A stretch of 64,000 bases of DNA, from positions 23,559,283 to 23,623,282 of the forward strand of contig JAWZYU010000017.1 of the NCBI GenBank assembly GCA_038380435.1, written 5' to 3'. The stretch is from Ryuthela nishihirai. Taxonomy: Eukaryota > Arthropoda > Arachnida > Araneae > Heptathelidae. Position numbers and translations under genes: made by a program. The stretch's first letter is position 1. Each line of letters starts with the position of its first letter. Below, in pieces: positions 60,201 to 64,000 of this stretch. The notes under the pieces are model-generated. The model did no database searches, was not told where the DNA came from, and saw only the letters and a program-made list of their open reading frames with translations.

Positions 60201-62340
60201 CAGAAGATATCACTCTTATGCTAGGGAACTTCATTGCTAAAGTTGGTACTAATTCTTGAGGCATTTGGGCAGGGGTGATAGGTCCTTTTGGCATTGGTAG
60301 TTGCAATGACAATGGGGAATGTCTTCTATGGGTAAGTATACTTAATGGTTTGAGAATAACTAAAATTTCTTACAAACACCAGAATATTTATAAATACAAA
60401 TGGATTTCACCTAATGGTTTGCACAGGAATATTATTTATTATGTATTAACAGCAAATGGGCTAAGAATACCAAGAAGCTGAAATTGGGTGTGATCCTTAC
60501 CTTGTTAAAAGTGTGTTGCAACTGAAGCTTAGGAAATGTTGTTAAGAAAGTTACTTTTAATACTCAAGTTCTTAAAGACCCAGATATAAACAGAGCTTAC
60601 CATGATAGGCTACTTAGTAATTATGACAATTGTGGTTTGCTTGCTACTGAAGTTGAGGAAGAATGAGACCAGTTTAAACAGGATTTTCTTGATATTAGCA
60701 GTATTCTGTGTGTGTGTGTGGGGGGGGGGGGTTGCAGAGGAGACAAAGCAATTTGAGTGATGAGGCACTGGAGCTTATTTCTGATAGAATTGCAGAATAA
60801 CCTGAATCAACAGAGCACATTACAGAGAACTCAATAAACATGTCAATGATTAGCTGAATGCTGACTGGAATCTTTAGCTAGATAGCTTGGCTGATAAAGC
60901 AGAGGACTCGTTGCAATCACTAGTTCTCTAGTGCTTCAAAATCCATCTGAGAGTTATTTAGTGTTAATTAAATTCTAATTATACAGAGTGATCTGTAACA
61001 TTATTGGTAACATTTTGAACTATGTGTACGAGGGAAATTCAGGTGACAAAACAAATGATCTCCAACCAATGCCAGTTGTTTTGTAATTTTTTTTTTACAA
61101 ATACTGTGTGAATTATTTGAGCTTTTCAAATGTCTGGACAGATGGACTTTTACTGTACTATAGATGTAATATCTCAGCTTCATTATAACTGCAAAAAAAA
61201 TATTAGCCCTTTATTTTCTGATATTATGCATGATATTTCAATCCCCACTCTGTAAATAAAGAGAACCCTCTATTGAAACTTACATTTTAATCCCATAATG
61301 TTTTCTTTTTGTGCATGAATTCAACAAGAATAACTTTTCCTAATGTTGACATAAATAATTTAAATGAGTTTGTCAAACAAATCAGGAAATATTTCACCAA
61401 AATATTTGGTGAAAAATTTTCATTTTTCACCAAAAGCAGGTGAAAAATGCAGTAGCGGCTTAAAATATAGAGAGCTGGAAGAATAAATCTACAGATATTT
61501 TAAAGTTTACTCATGATTGTTTGTGACAGCTCCAGTTGAAGCAAATCATTTTTTATACAAAAACATATTCTATTTAATATTATGTCTTTGCAATATAAAG
61601 CTCAATATTATATACACTTATTACTTATGATTTTATCTGCTCTGAAAAAACATTTATAGCTGATTACCACAATTCATGACTATGTCAATTGGAATATTTT
61701 TCACACAAATAAAAATATCATTAAGCAATATATATATAATACATTTATTATTTAACTTTGCTTTCTTATATTAACTGAAAGCATAATTTAAAAATATATG
61801 TAAAATTTTAATTTTAGATGTGTTTGATTATAAAAAAAGTTTAATATTTATGCCCTCCAAAAGATTTTAAAACAAGATGAACAGAAACCAATGTTCAATA
61901 AAGAAGTTTAAAAGCAAATCTAAAGCTTGTGAATAGATATTAATGTTATGATCAGAGATGGAAGAATGTATGAAAAAAATGTGAAATGAAAAGAATATAT
62001 AATTCCTGAAAAAAAAGAACTGGTTACCACTAATTTAATTAGGTGTAAGAATCCATATCAATTAATGCAAGTGATTAGTAACTGACTTCTAATTACAATG
62101 ATACAAAAATTAATAATAATAAAAAAAAACACAAAAAATCTATATTTTGGATACTGTATGGTATACCTGAGTAACACTTAGAGCTTCTGCCTGCTGCATC
62201 TTGCTGAGAACAGCTCGAAGGAGAAGATCTGCATTTTCCCCTAGACTAGATCCAGCTTTATTTATCAGTATTGACACCAAGCGTCCAACAAATGCTGCTG
62301 CACTCTCAGGTGTTTTAGGATCCAAAAGGTGTTGTGCAAC
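42038..62340 (-). CDS. IPO9: Importin-9, C-terminal part, 6 spliced exons
   Basis: Six exons on the - strand join in frame (174, 167, 134, 122, 100 and 197 nt) into 297 residues and a TAG stop. Landmarks are [100 protein letters not shown], an Asp/Glu-rich stretch and [15 protein letters not shown]. These follow the order of the C-terminal part of human importin-9 (about 1,040 residues), a karyopherin that carries histones, actin and ribosomal proteins into the nucleus. The HEAT-repeat N-terminal two thirds lie beyond the right edge. All introns have GT/AG and the phases fit. The gene faces the PXK-like gene tail to tail. Confidence 0.95.
42250..42890. other. IPO9 intron, nothing recognised
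   Basis: AT-rich non-coding sequence between the terminal exon and the next SINE. Confidence 0.4.
42907..43289 (-). mobile_element. SINE-A, full length, ~11-bp target duplication
   Basis: GTTGGGTTGTTTTACCTCTG to the reverse tRNA head GAGCCACCCCCGCCCC. ATGAATACAAG at 42896-42906 recurs as ACGAATACAAG at 43290-43300. It lies in the last IPO9 intron. Confidence 0.94.
43758..44146 (-). mobile_element. SINE-A, full length, 12-bp target duplication
   Basis: Same order of blocks as the copy at 42907. ATTCTTAGGGGC at 43746-43757 recurs exactly at 44147-44158. It lies about 470 bases from the previous copy, in the same intron and orientation. Confidence 0.94.
44225..44350. repeat. Palindromic repeat cluster with ACTATATCAGTA blocks
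   Basis: TATCAGTACTAAACTA at 44246 pairs with TAGTTTAGTACTGATA ending 44283; CACTATATCAGTAATAAACT follows at about 44319. This looks like decayed foldback DNA. Confidence 0.65.
44350..47545. other. IPO9 intron, nothing recognised
   Basis: AT-rich non-coding sequence. One short hairpin, ACTTTGGGAGC mirrored by GCTCCCAAAGT, is at 46958-46991. Confidence 0.4.
47546..47645 (-). CDS. IPO9: IPO9 exon: EEWED acidic segment
   Basis: On the - strand the acceptor ATACAG ends at 47646 and the donor GTAGAT starts at 47545. The exon has 33 codons and one base: [33 protein letters not shown]. It aligns with the DMWEDQEEE...LLSDILATSKY part of importin-9; conservation is lower than in the flanking exons but the phase fits both. 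Confidence 0.88.
48085..48330 (+). mobile_element. SINE-B, diverged copy with internal AT insert
   Basis: GGGAACTGGGTTCAAGCCAG (B box region), GGCATGGATTTTTCTTGTGT, CCTCACAGACC and GCTTGAGGGTGTTTATTTTT are in SINE-B order on the + strand. An ATTAATTA-rich stretch separates the head and body. Confidence 0.7.
48550..49110 (+). pseudogene. LINE reverse-transcriptase fossil
   Basis: On the + strand, broken frames give [37 protein letters not shown]. These match the KAFDSVD, YGIP, VNIIK and W-F-V-x-G-V-x-Q-G-x-LS-P motifs of LINE reverse transcriptases. The catalytic YADD box is not seen. Confidence 0.7.
49260..49381 (-). CDS. IPO9: IPO9 exon: [10 protein letters not shown] segment and first acidic run
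   Basis: On the - strand the acceptor GTAG is at 49385-49382 and the donor GTAAGT starts at 49259. After two bases completing His, 40 codons read [40 protein letters not shown]. The [21 protein letters not shown] motif of importin-9 is clear. Confidence 0.94.
49382..49802. other. IPO9 intron, nothing recognised
   Basis: AT-rich non-coding sequence between an exon and a MITE. Confidence 0.4.
49807..50029. mobile_element. Candidate piggyBac-type MITE, 223 bp
   Basis: TTAA at 49803-49806 precedes CCCTTAAAATGAAAAG, and TTAA at 50030-50033 follows the complement of CCCTTTAAGTGTCC. Short imperfect inverted ends and TTAA flanks fit piggyBac non-autonomous elements. Confidence 0.55.
50312..50445 (-). 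CDS. IPO9: IPO9 exon: LCKLLEHGI segment
   Basis: On the - strand the acceptor ATTAG is at 50450-50446 and the donor GTAAGC starts at 50311. One base completes a Ser codon, then 44 codons and one base follow: [44 protein letters not shown]. It matches ALCKLLQHGI and GIRTRSKSA of importin-9. Confidence 0.94.
50611..51090. mobile_element. Possible hAT-type MITE fragment
   Basis: CAGGGGTGGGGAAACCTTTT then TCTGCAGGACACTAAAATGC and GGCGGGCCACAGAATTTG resemble hAT non-autonomous ends (CAGGGGTGGGCAACC followed by GCGGGCC). The interior contains two related ATGCCAACCCATGTTGCATT / TGGCCAGCTTGTGTTGCATT segments. The right terminus was not located. Confidence 0.45.
51330..51422 (+). repeat. 39-bp tandem repeat
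   Basis: GTCTGATACCATCACAGATC followed by ATACAGTCATACACTGA occurs twice in tandem, preceded by two shorter CTGATACCATCACA copies. Confidence 0.85.
51552..51628 (-). mobile_element. SINE-B 3' fragment
   Basis: CCTCAAGCAGCTGCTTGCCA, AGGTCTGACAGGAGCC and AATACGCCATAGTAGAAGG are present, then the copy is cut off next to the LINE tail at 51640. Confidence 0.85.
51640..52260 (-). mobile_element. LINE 3' end, copy 2, with ORF2 C-terminus
   Basis: The + strand starts GGTTGGTTTTGGGGTTTTTG then AAAGGCTATAATGCACC, the reversed tail. On the - strand, 52114-51917 reads [20 protein letters not shown], then [20 protein letters not shown] and LRFTGYF. C-x-EH-like, ECP-x-F, PLTL--LL-DD and FLR-TG are the I/Nimb-type ORF2 C-terminal signature. 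It is a decayed but recognisable copy. Confidence 0.75.
52261..53970. repeat. GC-rich block with ~100-bp degenerate repeats
   Basis: Composition changes abruptly to clearly above half GC. CCTCTCCATCGGGACACCA, CCACTCCATCCCGACTCCA and CCCCTCCATCGAGGCCGC recur near 53020, 53121 and 53222, with GGGGATCCCA and TCCCAGTCGGCAGRC blocks in the same order; looser copies are near 52829, 52896, 53364 and 53423. Open frames here lack recognisable domains. It may be a minisatellite-bearing part of an unknown retroelement. It adjoins the LINE 3' end at 51640-52260. Confidence 0.6.
54250..54324 (-). mobile_element. tRNA-Met-like fragment (SINE head or tRNA pseudogene)
   Basis: On the - strand TAGTTCAACTGGTAAGAGC (A box) then GGCTCATAACTAG (anticodon loop CTCATAA) and TGTTTGAATCTG (B box) are in tRNA order. 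The acceptor stem does not close, so it is not a functional tRNA. Confidence 0.5.
54330..55240. other. IPO9 intron, nothing recognised
   Basis: AT-rich non-coding sequence. GAAGTGACGATAT is repeated at 54849 and 54899 with GAACAAAGAAGAACAAAGAA between. Confidence 0.4.
55245..56045 (-). pseudogene. Tc1-like element fossil
   Basis: The left end is TA plus CACTGGTGCTCAAATG at 55243-55260. On the - strand, in broken frames, [15 protein letters not shown] and an upstream [20 protein letters not shown] (residues around the first DDE motif, here SLMNP) can be read. These belong to a Tc1-like transposase. The right end was not found, so the copy is truncated. Confidence 0.7.
56096..56479. mobile_element. 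hAT-type MITE, ~384 bp
   Basis: CAGTAGTTCCCAACTGTGG opens it and TTGGGAACCCCTG closes it, inverted ends typical of hAT non-autonomous elements. Eight-base flanks ATCTACAT and ATCAATAG match only partly. Confidence 0.6.
56548..56714 (-). CDS. IPO9: IPO9 exon: HEAT-repeat segment ([11 protein letters not shown])
   Basis: On the - strand the acceptor AG is at 56715-56716 and the donor GTAAAA begins at 56547. It holds 55 codons and two bases: [55 protein letters not shown]. Human importin-9 reads [20 protein letters not shown] here. Confidence 0.95.
56961..57298. repeat. 169-bp tandem duplication within SINE-A
   Basis: Unit 1 (56961-57129) and unit 2 (57130-57298) both run from AATTGA-TTGGAGGTGTGTG to the CAGATGGTAACC block of SINE-A. 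They differ at only a few bases, so the duplication is younger than the SINE. Confidence 0.85.
56984..57500 (-). mobile_element. SINE-A, decayed, with partial tandem duplication
   Basis: TGGGTTGTTTTACCTCTGAG, GCGGCACTTTTTTGCACACA, CATGCACAGAGTATGG, CCCATCTGATGGACAGCGGC and GTGGAGATAAATCTCAATGC are in SINE-A order on the - strand. The tRNA head is badly decayed and the 3' portion is duplicated. Confidence 0.85.
57510..58305. other. IPO9 intron, nothing recognised
   Basis: Mixed sequence with a G run at 58062-58073. No recognisable coding or repeat content. Confidence 0.4.
58313..58789 (-). mobile_element. Tc1-like element, internally deleted, 477 bp, TA duplication
   Basis: CAGGGGTTTAT at 58313 and its complement ATAAACCCCTG ending at 58789 are flanked by TA (58311-58312 and 58790-58791). 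On the - strand the remaining transposase reads [20 protein letters not shown], then [20 protein letters not shown] and AQGGPTVY at the end. The N-terminal half and first catalytic Asp are gone. Confidence 0.88.
58795..58905. mobile_element. hAT-type MITE, ~110 bp
   Basis: CAGTGGGTCTCAATG opens and TTGAGAAATACTG closes it. CATAGACCACTTGCTG and its partner AGTCTATGAACATC are inside. It starts four bases after the right TA of the Tc1-like element. Confidence 0.6.
59150..60700 (+). mobile_element. LINE 5' part with endonuclease domain, copy 1
   Basis: Collinear with 62640-63990. On the + strand, broken frames give [11 protein letters not shown], then after the MITE DLDENEK, and [20 protein letters not shown] followed by [20 protein letters not shown]. 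These match the APE-type endonuclease of RTE/CR1-like LINEs (LGLQE, G-G-x-ND-NG, H-T-TW-SP). Stops are frequent, and a 79-bp MITE interrupts it. Confidence 0.8.
60026..60104. mobile_element. 79-bp hairpin MITE with TA duplication, copy 2
   Basis: CACAGTCGAATTAGAATAAT to the terminal CGACTGTG, flanked by TA (60024-60025 and 60105-60106). It differs from the copy at 3822-3900 at only a few positions. Confidence 0.92.
60700..62160. other. IPO9 intron, mostly unassigned
   Basis: A TG run passes into a G run at 60708-60732. CACCAAAATATTTGGTGAAA (61396) with TTTTTCACCAAAAGCAGGTG forms a small palindrome. The rest is AT-rich with no recognised content. Confidence 0.4.
62167..62340 (-). CDS. IPO9: IPO9 exon: HEAT-repeat segment (DPKTPESAA)
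   Basis: On the - strand the acceptor AG is at 62341-62342 and the donor GT at 62165-62166. The exon has 58 whole codons and starts [19 protein letters not shown], then [27 protein letters not shown]. It matches the importin-9 segment with PESAATFVGQLV and [15 protein letters not shown]. Upstream exons of the gene were not found between 62341 and 64000, which holds a LINE. Confidence 0.95.
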
Positions 62341-62639
62341 CTAGAGTAATATTTAAATTTTGCTGTTGTGAGAATATAACTACTTCAAATTATGCACATC
62401 ACTGAATTCAGCTCAAAATTATACTTTGGAATTAAAAGGATTCAAAATAATTATTTCGTAACTTATAAGTTACATTAAGAAATTTTAAAACAGAGATCCA
62501 TTAATTTTTAATAACTCTTGTGTATCATGGAATTTAAAGTGCATATTATAAAGCATTGATAAATTTTGTTACTGTTAACACTGCCAGGTAAGAGTCTGCC
62601 AGATCAGTGTAACCTATTGATCTAGACTAGTATAGCAAA

Positions 62640-63990
62640 CTTCTCTTTTTTTCCTACCACGCTGAGTAGTAGTGAACTTTACACAGTTTTGGTGCTGATC
62701 ATTTATGCCAACTAAAATATGTAATGGCTTTGAGTATGATTACAGATCCTGAACTTGATGCACTGGTGGTTACGAGGGAAAAAATCTATCAATGTTTTCT
62801 GTTTGTTTATGGGTTGACAGCCCCAAGTGAACAGTGGCATAACTTAGATTAGCTGATGATTAATGGTGATAAGCACGGGTACCCGAGTCCTAGCTTCTAA
62901 TTAGCATTGGCAAACCTATATTGGAGAAAATTTCCATCATAATGCATGAATTAACCCTTTAGCATTGAGGAAACAGCTCTTTGCCCCATGCCTGTAATTA
63001 AGGGGATTTTTTATATTGTTGGCTCTCTCAATAAACATGATTTACTTAAAAATCCCACTAATTCCTTTCTTTCCACAGGTATGTAGAAAGTGAGGAATTC
63101 CACTGTTATAATCTATATATTTTGGGCTTGCAAGAGACAAGATAGACAAAAGGTCGAACACTTAAAAATAATTCTGGATTTCTCTTTTCAGGGTGGGGAA
63201 ATGAAAAGTATCTGCAAGGTTTTGGACTGCTTCTTAGCAGGCAAGATAGTGATACTTTTCCAAGATATGATTGCATTAATGAAAGATTTCTTACAGCTAA
63301 ATTTAAAACTCTGATTAACCCTTTAATGCCCAAAACAGAAGAGATTTGAAATAGACTAGTCCAAATAGGGTTATTTCTTTGTCTTTACTATCTTCTACCC
63401 TTTTCTCAGATTTCTTGGGCATTAAAGTTTAAACACACGAATGTTATCTCTTTTTATGCTCCCACCAAGGACTCTGATGAGGATGAGAAAGTAAAGTTTT
63501 ATGGACAACTTCAGAGTATTTTGAATTCTGTCAAGGAGTTGTTACTCTTGCACTAGATGACTTCAGTGCTAAAGATGGTACTGACTCAGACCTTTGGGCA
63601 GGAGTGATAGGCCCTTTTGGCATTGGTAGCTCCAATGGCAATGGGGAACATCTCCTACAGGTAAGTAAACTTAATGAGCCAAGATTAATTAACATTTACC
63701 ATAAACAACAGGATATTTATAACAGTTATAAATACAAGTGTTTTCCCTGATGGGTTCCATAAAAATATGACCAATTATATATTAATTAACAGACAATGGG
63801 ATAGTTCTTTTAGAACATGCAGGACCTATGGCCTCTTGATCATATCATATCATATATGTATAGTAACCGACATTTGATGATTACTCAGGATTATTCTTAT
63901 GCAGTGATGATTGTAGTTTACATGTGCAGCCATATACAGTCAACATGAGAGTAAAAGCTCATTCACATGAACTGTGCTGCTACTGTAAGA
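62640..63990 (+). mobile_element. LINE 5' part with endonuclease domain, copy 2
   Basis: Shares CCATGCCTG-AATTA, ACTTAAAAATCCCACTAAT and TTTCCACAGGTATGTAGAAA with copy 1. On the + strand, [31 protein letters not shown] and [20 protein letters not shown] are readable, an APE-type endonuclease. Stops and shifts interrupt it, and it runs to the window edge. A piggyBac-type MITE interrupts it. Confidence 0.8.
63319..63428. mobile_element. piggyBac-type MITE, 110 bp, TTAA flanks
   Basis: CCCTTTAATGCCCAA after TTAA (63315-63318) is mirrored by TTGGGCATTAAAG before TTAA (63429-63432). The inverted repeat is nearly perfect over about 15 bases. It splits the LINE copy between its LTAKFKT-type and TNVISFYAPT segments. 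Confidence 0.75.
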
Positions 63991-64000
63991 TACGCCATTA

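Noticed and set aside
62341..64000. Search for an upstream IPO9 exon
   Set aside because: Only LINE and MITE sequence was recognised on either strand.

Overview
The window is a piece of an AT-rich, intron-rich metazoan genome, most likely an invertebrate. Long introns, tRNA-derived SINEs, several Tc1-like transposon families, hAT and piggyBac elements and two deeply conserved animal genes all point that way. An arthropod, perhaps a chelicerate, is my guess from genome texture only; nothing here proves the phylum.

Two host genes are present, both incomplete and convergent. On the + strand, seven exons (1267-31270) encode the C-terminal half of a PXK-like protein: the end of a degenerate kinase domain, a basic coiled-coil linker, a proline-rich stretch and a C-terminal WH2-like motif. 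The 5' part with the PX domain lies before the window. On the - strand, six exons (62340 down to 42038) encode the C-terminal ~297 residues of importin-9 (IPO9), including the acidic segments and the stop codon; its 5' part lies beyond the right edge. Exon phases agree across every junction in both genes. About 10.8 kb of repeat-filled sequence separates the two stop codons.

The rest is mostly mobile DNA. The outstanding element is an apparently complete piggyBac transposon (10891-13196): a 571-codon open transposase with the DDD residues and C-terminal cysteine-rich domain, 15-bp perfect terminal inverted repeats and TTAA target duplications. It sits in the tail of an older SINE. Short elements with TTAA flanks and CCCTTT-like ends (9472-10507, 49807-50029, 63319-63428) look like piggyBac-type MITEs.

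Two SINE families dominate. SINE-A (~385 bp, A and B boxes, no poly-A, ends CAACCCAACC) has over ten copies, several with clear 8-13 bp target duplications, including one SINE-A inside another. SINE-B (~190 bp) has about nine copies, and its 3' end resembles the end of a LINE fragment at 7775-7995. LINE fossils occur at 7.4-8.0, 39.5-40.0, 48.5-49.1, 51.6-52.3, 59.1-60.7 and 62.6-64.0 kb. Tc1-like transposase fossils occur at 5.4-5.9, 20.7-22.3, 32.7-34.2, 55.2-56.1 and 58.3-58.8 kb, and a deleted hAT element at 40.2-40.8 kb. Unusual structures include a ~2.1-kb long-arm foldback element with an 11-bp flanking repeat (13704-15840), a pair of ~565-bp foldback MITEs, two 79-bp hairpin MITEs with TA duplications, and a GC-rich ~1.7-kb block with ~100-bp degenerate repeats (52.26-53.97 kb). 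No rRNA, CRISPR or prokaryotic operon features were seen.
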